The notes beneath the pieces were generated by a model. The model saw nothing but the letters and a program-made list of their open reading frames with translations. It searched no databases and was not told the DNA's origin. Made by a program: the position numbers and the translations under genes. Positions 38,939 to 49,700 of a stretch of DNA of 64,000 nucleotides are shown in pieces. This DNA comes from Protonemura montana (Eukaryota > Arthropoda > Insecta > Plecoptera > Nemouridae). The stretch covers positions 5,310,001 through 5,374,000 of the forward strand of contig OX387610.1 of NCBI GenBank assembly GCA_947568835.1, given 5' to 3'. Numbering within the stretch: position 1 is the stretch's first letter; each line of letters opens with the position of its first letter.

Positions 38939-39271
38939 CAGTTCTATGGGAGAGGTTGGTGAACTGAAACTTGGTACAGCAACTTCATTCGCCTTGCTTA
39001 TCAACCTCTCGACAGCATGGATTTGTGGAGGAATCCTGCTGTTCGAGTTGTACCGTCCTTCGGAAGGGACGTGAAGCCGGTGGTCCCCTTGGTGCTTTTC
39101 GACAGGAGTAGGCTACGTGCCGGTCTCCGGGTTTCACCTCCTCCCTTCTAGGCTAGGTTAGGTTCATCGTTATCCTCATCATCAACCTCTCATTCACCGA
39201 CGCCATTAGACAAGTGCCGCATGGCCAGATATCAAAACAGTGCGTCGTTAAACCCCACAAATCAATCATTA
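38939..39271 (+). mobile_element. 5S-SINE body without head
   Basis: Starts just after the position of the 5S head (CAGTTCTATGGGAGAGG) and runs to the complete tail (AAAACAGTGCGTCGTTAAAC). It forms a head-to-head pair with the copy at 38775-38931. Confidence 0.82.
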
Positions 39272-39281
39272 AGATGATGGT

Positions 39282-39529
39282 TTTTAGACTCATGTCTACT
39301 TGATTTATCTTTAGCATTAGTTTTAAGAAAAACTATTTAAAATGAGTTTTGAATGCTAAGTAAAGGACAACTAAAATTTCCCGACGTTTCGTAACATGTA
39401 CTAGCTACTTCTTCAAGGGTTATTCAAGGACTGCTCTAACCCTTGAAGAAGTAGCTAGTACATGTTACGAAACGTCGGGAAATTTGTCCTTTACTTAGCA
39501 TTCAAAACCCATTTCAAATAGTTTTTCTT
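39282..39529. mobile_element. foldback element with long inverted arms
   Basis: Left arm about 39325-39420, right arm about 39436-39529, complementary over about 95 bases (for example CTAGCTACTTCTTCAAGG and its complement) with a spacer of about 16 bases. No coding capacity. It shares the arm sequence ACGAAACGTCGGGAAATT with 2507-2670. Confidence 0.75.
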
Positions 39530-40026
39530 CAATCAATAAGATTGTCGTCTTTAAAATGTTTGGCATCCAGCTCAAACCTCCTCTGGAAAACACCGGTTCA
39601 TGACCTGACCCAAGCATGTTAATCGTGTGATTGCTATTTAGAAACCAGCTTCGAAGAACGAGGAAAAGCTGCGTGCCTTTTGGCTAGATAGTTGATCGAA
39701 ATGCTAATGGAGGAAACGTTCGATGCAAATCTCGTCCGAGAGTTACGCACTCGTTTCTTGCGTGGTGTTTGCTGATAAAGATCGAGTACGCGCATTCGTC
39801 ATTGTGCATGATTAGTTTGAGGAAAACGCTGATGAAAGTCGGCGAGTTGCTCTCAAAATCAGCGTGCCAAGATACATATAGCTGTTAATCATTTTGCATG
39901 TGGAGAGAGAATAAATTAAATAGCGGTACAAAAATGTGTATGGCCATTTTTTGTCGTTTTTAACCTAACCTAACATACTAACCTTGACTATCAAGTTTGA
40001 ACATCGCTAGCTACTTGATTTATTGA

Positions 40027-40207
40027 TATGATTAGTGAGGTTTAACGACGCACTGTTTTGACAACAGGCTGTGTGGTACTGGTCGTCTGGCGTCGGTGAA
40101 TGAGTGGATGATGAGAATGAACCTTACTTAGTCTAGAAGGGAGGATGGGGATAGCCGGTACCGGTACCGGTACGTAGCCTACTACTGTAGAAGAGTACCA
40201 AGGGGCA
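40027..40207 (-). mobile_element. 5S-SINE 3' half
   Basis: Tail, GGCGTCGGTGAATGAGTGG and the CGTAGCCTACT region. A small triplication of CCGGTA is unique to this copy (about 40157-40172). Confidence 0.75.
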
Positions 40208-40748
40208 TTGTTATCTTGTATGCTGACTATAATGATGAAGATTCTATGATACTCTTGAAGTTTAAATGAATCTGTGGTTGAATTTTCCATGGGTGTAACC
40301 AATCATGCCTTGAAGATGATGGTGATGAAGAAAACTGGTTCGACGTGATAAGGAAACTTGAAAAGCTTCATTGTTTTACAGCGTCCATACTCTAGAAAGC
40401 TCTGAGTTAATCACCTTTTACAATTGTTTTTTTATCATCAATGATTCATGAAATCGAATTTAATTTGATATAACATTACTTTTTCGATGGCTCATGTTTT
40501 ATTACATTGATTTTATACTCGGGATTGAAATCGTAATTGAAGAAGTGACAAGAATATTAATCATTCTAGAAACAGCATTCACTTTTAAGTTTCAAGAAAA
40601 TCGCCTGTCAAACGATCCAAACTTTTGACATATTCTTCGTCCAAGGTACTAACTAGCATTGTAAAATTTAATTACAACTAGTTGTAAAATGTACGTGCAC
40701 TTAATTAATTAGTTTAGATGGATACGCTTGTGGTCTATTTTTCAACAG

Positions 40749-40919
40749 AGTGTTCCGTGTTTTTTTACAAGAAATGCATCAAATAATGTGTAGTTGGATG
40801 TGCAAAAGAGTGTGGGAAGAAACGAAAGGACAATATCTTGCTCGTTTGCTGGGTCTATTCACCGCCATCTTCGTAACTGCCTGCGTTTCTATGAAAGTAT
40901 GGACTTTCATTAACTGGAG
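40749..40919 (+). CDS. internal exon of a small or multi-pass membrane protein
   Basis: The acceptor TTTTTCAACAG is followed by 56 codons between split codons and a GTATGT donor; both ends are phase 2. The peptide has a charged stretch (CKRVWEETKGQY) followed by one hydrophobic helix (ARLLGLFTAIFVTACVSMKVW). It can be read as the third-loop and helix-6 region of a seven-helix protein continuing from 13142-13789. It could instead start an independent 2-helix protein of about 97 residues from the Met at 40774. Both downstream exons, 42527-42674 and 41300-41513, accept its splice phase. No known family is recognised. Confidence 0.55.
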
Positions 40920-41299
40920 GTATGTCACAGTCTGTGCTTTTAAATTCAAAGTTTAAAATTACAAAGCTAGGTCCATATTCTAGCTTCAATTTTAGCTTCT
41001 AAGCTAGCTTCAGCTCTGACTTCAATTTGATCACCTATGCTTCTTTGCTAGCTTCAATTCAATACGGCCACTATTTGTCAATTGGGTCAGAAAACATTTT
41101 TTTTTATTTTAAATAAATAGACGGCTTCCAAAAATAACTGTTTGATAAAAAAGAACGCTGCTTAAGTGCATGCTATTTCATGTTTCGTGTCTAAACTAGG
41201 AAATTTATTTTTGTTTCTCAACAATTTAAAAAATGTTGAAACTGACACTTTCTCTACAAAAATATTTCATTCAGTGGTTCGCCTGTTCCTTACTCTCAG

Positions 41300-41513
41300 A
41301 TTCCAACATGTCCCAGAATGCCTTCCCGAAAACTTCTACCAGCCAGAAGACAGCACCGTACAGATTATGGATAGCCCGAAGCCTGTTTTGAAGAGAGGGG
41401 TCGGTAGACGTAAGGGTCTGGTTTCACTGAAAGAACGGTCACCATTGGTCGAACAAGATCTCGTACCAACCACCCGAACAACTCGCAGCGGGAAAGTTTA
41501 CACAACCCCTTAA
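41300..41513 (+). CDS. alternative terminal exon with a basic soluble tail
   Basis: A strong acceptor (TTCCTTACTCTCAG) opens an exon of one base plus 70 codons and a TAA. It can be spliced in frame from the donor at 40919. The peptide is hydrophilic, with acidic-Pro start (PECLPENFYQPED), then SPKPVLKRGVGRRKG and a Thr/Arg-rich end (TTRTTRSGKVY). An AATAAA lies at 41728-41733, about 215 bases after the stop. It has no membrane helix, unlike the other possible last exon at 42527. It may be an alternative 3' end of the same gene or the last exon of a different gene. I do not recognise it. Confidence 0.45.
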
Positions 41514-41727
41514 CCCTTGCCCTGAGCCGACGTTATCCCTCTGCAAATGTTGGGGCCGATTCTCGTAACAAGCTTTTGTTTTAATGTCAAGTTTATTTAA
41601 ATATGTGTGTTTTTTTCTTTTTACCTTCATAATAACTTGATGTCATTTTTGTATTTCATCCTTTGAATAACGGCCGGTTATAACTGTATCTTTGCTTTGA
41701 ATGATAACAGTGCAGAGCACAAAACTA

Positions 41728-41733
41728 AATAAA
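41728..41733 (+). promoter_or_regulatory. polyadenylation signal after the 41300 exon
   Basis: AATAAA about 215 bases after the TAA at 41513, which supports that exon as a real 3' end. Confidence 0.4.
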
Positions 41734-42526
41734 TAACTTCAGAAGTTGTTATACCTTTAGAACTAATAATAGGAACCTCGATGTGACTTTAGGTAGGTAC
41801 ATTTTCGCGGCTTTTATGAACGATTGAATGCCATCCATTTACCCAAAATCCTGAAGACCTTGCCAGAAGTTGTAGACAATACAGAAAAACGACTGAATTC
41901 GCATCCTAACCAAGGATAATTGAATCTATAAGTGGGATTGATATAAAGATTAAAGGTGTGTTTTACCTTAAATGTAGGCATTTCTATTGTACTGCATGCA
42001 GTGCGGGTTGTCTTTTATCGAGGCGTACCACTTATATGTCATAAGTCGCTCGCTGAGAATCCATAGCCTGTTGCTGGAGCAAAAGTTAAGTCTGATTGTC
42101 CATGAATCTGAAATCGCCAACCTGAAATAGGATTGATGTCACATGAAGTAAGTGTCTAGCCCAGGATGACTGAATTCCATAAGTGCTACCAGAGATGTGC
42201 TACCTACCGAGCCCGATGGCAAAATTCTGTGACCACATGGCAAGATGGCAGACGTGAACGTCAAATAGAAGCCTAAAGACCGATCACAGGACTGAAATAT
42301 TCCGAAAGTTGACTAACGTTTACAGTAAGTTCTAGAAATGTCGTAACAGACAAACAGACTTAGAATCTGACGTACATGAGAAAGTCTTCGAACTTTAATA
42401 ATATCGTCCAAGTAGTTTGGAACCAATTAATATCTTTGTAGTGAGGTTAGTTTTGACATAATTCTTCCAGGACCAGCTATTTATGTCTTGAATTTATGTA
42501 TTTGTACCTATTTTCCGTTTTTTCAG

Positions 42527-42674
42527 AATGCCAAATTCTTTGATGGAGAAAATGGACGAATCAGTTTTGACTTCAACTGAGTACTACTTCCTGTTACTTC
42601 TCGTTATCGTACCGTTGCATCTTTTTTACTCGCTATGGGCATGGCTCGGCTGGAGCTTATTTAAGAACAACTGA
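42527..42674 (+). CDS. terminal exon with a C-terminal membrane helix
   Basis: The acceptor CGTTTTTTCAG starts an exon of one base plus 48 codons and a TGA. It joins the donor at 40919 in frame (split Arg codon). The peptide MPNSLMEKMDESVLTSTEYY leads into a long hydrophobic helix (FLLLLVIVPLHLFYSLWAWL) and ends GWSLFKNN. AATAAA is at 42951-42956. All three plus-strand exons (13142, 40749, 42527) share phase 2 and together give about seven hydrophobic segments, which supports but does not prove a single gene with a 27 kb intron. Confidence 0.55.
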
Positions 42675-42950
42675 ACACACAAATTAAGGTGTTGGATGTT
42701 AACCAAAAACTTGAAACTTCGTGTCGTGGCATGTTGATGCTACAGTGATGTAGAGCAATTAAGACGTTATAATTGGACACACAGATTGAGAAACATTGGT
42801 AGAATGTATTGGACAATAAAAAACATACAACTTGATGACAACTCTAGCTCATGACAGCTCTTCCAACAACAAACTTCTAATTGACCTGTAAAAAGATAAT
42901 CAAATAAATTGTTACTACAGAATAATATGAAATGTTGACATTTTTTAAGC

Positions 42951-42956
42951 AATAAA
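42951..42956 (+). promoter_or_regulatory. polyadenylation signal after the 42527 exon
   Basis: AATAAA about 277 bases after the TGA at 42674. Another AATAAA lies at about 42902. Confidence 0.45.
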
Positions 42957-43694
42957 GTTGCCTGGCGGCAAAATTGTGGCTGTTACACTATTGCAACGAA
43001 ACAAACATGCACATAAACAGTGTTGGTTTGCAGTGTGTCAAAAGGCTAGACATGAGTAAAGGTAATCGGAAATCAGAGTGGAGTTACGCGTGGTACCAAG
43101 AGAAGAGATGGTAGGTAGCGGTAATGTTGTAGCGGTAGGTAATGTTGTAGACGTTTCATCTGTTGGCTAGATTACTTGTAGAGACCCTCCCGTAATTGTA
43201 CTTGTAACTTACAACTTTGTACACTTTGTACACTTGTACACTTTGTACACATGTACACTTCTTTCACTTCCCTTTCACATAAACAATGTACTATTTTTTA
43301 AGATAGTTTCTGTCTCTTAACTTAATAAAACATAATAAAATATATCCCCTGCATGCATAGCTTTGTCTAACAGTATCATCTGTCAATAAAAATCACAATT
43401 TTACAGACTCACAACATTGACCTATATCATTTCGAACAGCCTCGTGGCATCTTTGGCTTCACTAGCCAAACAAAACAAAGAAATCATAGCCTCCAATTAT
43501 TACTTACTAGTTATTAGGTTCACTTTGATTAACCTATTGTCAAATTTGGCCAGATATCAGAAACTAGCCAACCAAGCTTATGTCGTTAATACAACACCAA
43601 TACTACTACAAAACAACTAGACAGTAGACACCTATGCATAATCAATAACTCAACATTTTGCAAAAATATATCATAAAAAATGGCTCTAGTACTC

Positions 43695-43700
43695 TTTAAT
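43695..43700 (-). promoter_or_regulatory. possible polyadenylation signal for ClC-7
   Basis: ATTAAA variant on the minus strand, about 71 bases after the stop at 43771. No AATAAA is nearer. Confidence 0.3.
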
Positions 43701-43770
43701 TATAGAGTATTTGTCAGTTTTGGCAAGCCTTGCATCACATTTGGTCCCGAGTATTGCAAATCCCTGTCTC

Positions 43771-46700
43771 TTAGTGTGTCTTGGGTCTCGTGTGATGTGG
43801 GCTCCATCTAACCAGATCCTGCCGCGTGACCACTCCCACCACTTGGTGACTGTCGTTGGTGACAATCAGGTGCCGCAGTCCGAGTGCTCGGAACAAACGG
43901 AATACTCTAGGCAGCGACGCGCACTGGAACAGGTTACAATTATGTATTTCATCGCTGGTACTGCGCATACTGGAAAATAAATCAATGTTTGGAACGTTAC
44001 GACTGCCTTACGCGCCCACTGACCCAGTAGTTTCATTACAATTCAACGACAAAATACGTCTTAATACTTTCAGCGCTCAGTTCTGCGCATCTCCATTCTA
44101 TCTGACTACCAATTTCTTATCAAATTACCTAATTTACCTATTTACCTAATTATTTGGCACGGAATTTTTAAAGCAACAACGAATAATAGAACGTTTTTGT
44201 AAAATTTCTGCTCTAAAAGTGGACTACAGTAAGCTTGAAACGTACGTGTTGGACTGTGTATGGCGACGGATTCATAAACGGCCGCAGGTCGATGGTACAC
44301 TTGCGATCGTCTGCAGTGATGTTCACGTACTGCAACAGTGAATCGATTGCATGCAGTCAGGAAGTATGTGGGCTAACAGTCGAGTACTTCCAAAAACTGG
44401 ATCTAGTACTTGCAACAATTAGATCTATGCCTCAAAAACAGGATTGATCAAGAGTTTTTGAAAGGGGAAAAATATAGTTTCAAATACAATGTATGATTTC
44501 TCTTTATCTTAATCGTAACGTATCAAACATTTTGAAACTTGAAGATTTTTTTCTTCACCATTTTCTATGTAGTTGTAGGAAAATATGTACACAAATAAGA
44601 AAATATTATGTTTTTAAGGAAAATAGAAGAAAATATTGCTTCAAAATCTGGCTAAAACTGTTTCAACTTAAAACTACCTCCTATCTATCCATAGTGAAGC
44701 ATTGTACGCTTTCTTAAGTGGTAATGTTCTGCAATCAGTAAGTACCTGTATCGATGGATACCGTGGATAGTCATCGCGGAACATCTTGAGGGTCAGGTGG
44801 GCTGCGTTCCACACCTCGGCACGCTCGTTGAAAACTTTGTGCGTGAGAAGTGTGATGAGTTGCGATCGCAGAATCAGCCCGCGCACAGTGCCAGACTAAA
44901 CACAATGTGCCACAAGAACATCGTAGTCATTCTTCAATTCGAATAAGATGCCAAGAGCCTGGATATTTGTTGCGGTTGGGAAGGAAAGAGACAGGAAGCG
45001 CAACTTACCGGAGAAAAGAATTGGCGGAAGAAAACAGGGAAGAAAAATATATATGTGTGTGTCTATTTGTGGCAGCATTCATTCCTCTGAAGGGCCTTTT
45101 GACTTCTAAATTCACTTCAATCCCACCTTCAGATCCCAAAAGATGTAAAGATTTTTAACAAAATAACAAAAAAATTAGTAGGGCAACCACCAGAGGAAAC
45201 ATTATAACTGTATTAAGATAAAAAGTAGCATTTTTAAGTTTTTGATAAACAAATACAATAAAATTAACCCACATAAGCATGTTTAAGACGTGGCAAATCG
45301 TCCCGTCATCCCAACTCACCACTTGTCCAGGCATCGGAGGATCGGTGACCGGGAACCCATTATGTTGCGTGAGTGTGAGCTGGTGTTCGACGTTGGCCAC
45401 CGACTCCACCGTACGCAGACACGTGACCGGGCTCGCCATCACCTCGCTGGCGTAGACCGCGTGACTCATGGGCGGTGGTGCCCATGGAAGGAGGGGCACG
45501 CCTTGCAGCCCGATGTGGATGTCGTAAATGCCCTGGCGAGCGCAACGTTATCGTCATATCGTAATCATATTATCGTTATTATAATGCCAAACTTTCCAAA
45601 GATCAGCAAGAACTTTTAAATAGTTATCATATTTTTGGATAGAATTACATTTTACTTTGCGATTGTTCCAATGATAGTCAAATTTCTGCTTGTACCTCCG
45701 TTCAAGAGGGAAATCTCATTAAGATTATTATTTAATTATTATCATTGTGTTCAAATACGCATTTAAAATAAAATCTGACATATTTTTTCTTTTTATAATC
45801 CGATCATAACTTTTCTATTTATATTTGTTTTAAGAATGGCTAAAATATAAATTCTCGTGGCGGGATGAAAACGGGCTGAGATTAACTACAGGTAGTTCTG
45901 ACGTCATTTTGTGGTATCCTTTGCGTTCGCTTCTGTTTTTTGACGTCAGATTTCACTATATGTCATAAAAAATGGCGACCCTCGTACGAGACCCTCGTTT
46001 CGTACGAGCTTGAAACGCAAACATTTTAAACAGGTATATTTTACTCAAAATTGGATTTAAAAGAAAATAAAAAAATACGTGTTCATTATTTTCTCACAAA
46101 AAAAAAATAATAGTTTCAAATGTAAAGAGATTTCCCTATTGCACTAGACTTTTCAAATGGAAAACACGATAACTCCTAGCCTAAACAACAAACCCTACAA
46201 ACAAAAGGACTCAAATATGGCACAACAGCAAGTAATTAAACAGCAACATCTTCCTAGGATTGTCTCATTACCTCATTGAAGAGATCTCCGACCCACTTGG
46301 CCATGATGAGTGTCAGCATGAGAGGCAGACCAAACGTGATGTCCCCTGTCGCTTCAATTAGGATCACTGTCAGGCTGATGGTCATGCGCACGACGCCACC
46401 CAATTGTGCTGCAGCGCCGAGGAGTGCGTACTTGCCGGGGTCCGCCCACGACTGCCCACATAAAGTCAAACAATTGCATGGCTTTTGTTAAGTCTGGTGC
46501 TACAACTTCGTGCTCTAAGCACCATAACATAATCAATTTAATCGAGCAAAGTGATGTTTGATAATATAGCTTTACAATTTGATTGTCCCAGATTCGACTC
46601 TGCAAAGGAATGACTACAGCTTCCATTGCCGATGAAACTGATAAAAATTGATCAACAGCAAACAGCTGCTGTTGTAGTTTCTGGCCAACTTCGGCAAGGT

Positions 46701-49700
46701 TTTTTTCTCGATTTCAAAGGAACACTCCAAAAAAATCGATTCTTCCAACAAAAGATCAGAGTCATTCAGCTGCCCAGCCCTTACAATGTACCGGAAACTG
46801 TAAACTAACGGTTTGGCGTGTTGGGCACACCAGTCCTCGTAAGATTACGAAAGTTAAGCAACACTGCGCTGGGTTGAGGATTGGATGGGTGACCATCATA
46901 CTCATGAACAGTTTTGTTCAGCACCTGGTTTCCCCTTCTATCTTCTAGATACGGTAACTCCATTTATTCACAGTCATCTGTAGGCCAGTGCCACATGGCC
47001 TGTTACCAAAACAGAGTGTCGTTAAAAACAAGAAATTAAATCAAATTTTTCAATGTACCTGTCCTGGAAAGAGTGCACCCAGCCCCATCCCAGCCAGCCG
47101 CCCCCAAGCCGCCCCCGTGAGCAGGGACGGGATGAACAAGCCGCTACTGACGCTAAGCCCGTACGTCCAGCACGACAGAAGCAAGTAGAGCACAAAGAAA
47201 AGCGCCACACTGACTGCACGATGAGACCCGATCGGATCGTGGAACAGGGATCTCACACTGGCTTCCGGGGTTTGAAACCAGAGGGCGCCCATCGCGTTGT
47301 ATTCACCGTCGCCACAGAACATCTGGAAGGTGGGTGGGTTTTTCAAACATGTTGGCATTTCTTTTGCAGTTTGTGAAGATCAGGTTTATTTTTAAAAATT
47401 ACAATTAATGAAGTGTGCCAGTCAGGTAAATTGAAATGAAGTGAATGTAGTTTTATTACACCAAAGCATGCTAAGCAGGAAATTGCTAGATGATAGAAGC
47501 AATAGGGTTGCTATCGCTTCAATTAATTTACTCATAAATATCTTTTTTCCTTTGATTGTTTCATTAGCCACGGAGTCATTAGTCATAAGCTACAGATGTA
47601 AAAACAGATTGAAACTTGGTTGATTTAACAGAATCTCAGTCAAATACATTATTGCACCCTGGATTTTCAATTTAAAAAAATTATATATATCATTTCTGAT
47701 AGAAAGTCTGTCTTGGTTAGGGATAATCTGATGAGATTGTTGTTTGTACTCTGCCAAAAAGCTGGATATGGCTAAGTTCCCCATGTTTTAATCCAAACCG
47801 TTTGGCATTGAAGTTAAACACTTGCCTAGTTGCCAGAGAAATAATGATTTCAAACCACATTACCATTCTTCACCAAAATTTCAAGCCAATACGAAACGAT
47901 ATGTGATTCCTCTATGTTTATTACCTGAATAGGAGCTTCAGTCGGATCCTGTCCCAACGGCTTGCAATCATTGATGAAGTATAACATCGTAAATCCCAGC
48001 GTGCCGCTCATCGCGGCAACGATGACGGCCTCGATAACGCGCAGCCATCGGCGACGAACATACTTGTTCCTCCACAACGTCAGTCGATGATTCACCTGCA
48101 AACACAAACAATAAAATTTAACGATAGTGTTCGTGCGTGGCAAACATCGCCTCGAACAACACAAATTGAGGCTCAAGCCACAAGTTTCTTTCTGTGATCG
48201 AGAGAAAATAAGTGTGACATTTCAGCTGGCATTTGCTTTTAACTACAAAAAAGTAAGATTGTGGCTTTACCTTAGTGCTGGCCAACTGACAGCTGTTCTT
48301 GATCAATGGCTTAATCATTAGTACTTCCTCTAACTTTGAGGTACATGGAATGTGCTCGTGTCATTGAAAATACTATGTGTATAGTTCATTCAGCGAGATA
48401 ACATATTTTTCCATCAGAGGCGCCACCAGTCGTCTTGGGGTGACATTTTGGCAGACTGTCATTTTTTAAACACTACACATCAATTCCACAGCATCTGCCA
48501 TATTTCTTTTGGTCTAAAGCTTTTGTCGCACCAAGATATTTTGTTTTTCGAGCCGTTATAAGAATTTTGAAGCAATCTTGGGAATTAATTTGCAGATATA
48601 ATCAGTAGTTTGAAATCCTGCCACTAAAATCATAACTGAAATTTCATTCATGAGTTGGTAGCAATGCTGAGGGGCAGTCCTTGTGCATATATCTTCTCTT
48701 GCAAACAAGACTGTACATAGACATTAAAACCAACTTCTCCTCTTTCAGCCAACTAAACTAACAAAAATTCTTGTGCGAATCCATACATGGTTAAACCCGG
48801 CGCCCATCAGACCCCCGGCCGCACCCATGATAAGAAACACGGGCAACTCGCTGAGTTGATAGTCGAGCGCAGAGAAGCGGCCAAAGTTGAGCAGCCCGGC
48901 GTATGAGAGGTCTCCAGGCCTGGCGTGGTATGCCGATAGAATCACGTTCAGCGTGAACGTGGACGTCATTGAAGCGAAGAAGATGCGCCACGTCAGGGAC
49001 TGGTTCCAGAAGCTGGCGCCTTCTTCCAAGCTGAACAAAACGCCACCTGGACACAAGGGGAGGATGAGTCTGCTTTTAATACGGCTGGTTTTTGACATAT
49101 TGTGTACTGCAACTTCTCTAGCAAGGGTAGTTGCGACGTTTTCTTAAGCTGAATGATACCGGCTTATAGATACTGGGTTTGGTCGTAGCAATGTTAACTG
49201 GTTATATTAGTATTTTGGAGCATTTGGAATAAAAAAACTATATCTGTTTTATAGGAATGTGAAATTAAAACTAATATTTCACTCATTAACATTGTAAATT
49301 TTAACAGAATCATGTTCATATTTGGACTTTTCAAAAGAATCTTGAAATAAATTCTTAGCTTGTAGTACGCAACAGCTAAGACAAATATCCACTAATTTAA
49401 AATACTAAGTTAAGCTATGATATGAATAGGGTGTCAAGAAGCTGGGTATTGGTTGTGGTGAAAAAAGAAAGAAAATGGACGCGCAACTTTTACCAGTAAA
49501 GAAAATCGTCAAGAAATTTGTAGAATTTCCGAGAATTTCAACGTTTTGCTATGTTGCCTTAGTCATTGTTAGAGATGTTATGATGACATTGACAAGCACC
49601 ACGCCAAAACGTTAAAATTCTCAAAAATTCCAATGTTTTCTTGACAATTTTCTTATCAGCAAGTTGCGCTTTCTCTCTCGTTTGTCTCTTCACCACAACA

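Larger units (their letters stand above)
42675..43770. other. convergent 3' flanks of two genes
   Basis: The plus-strand membrane-protein gene and minus-strand ClC-7 end towards each other here. A short TGTACACTT repeat is at about 43213-43262. No further gene is seen. Confidence 0.5.
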
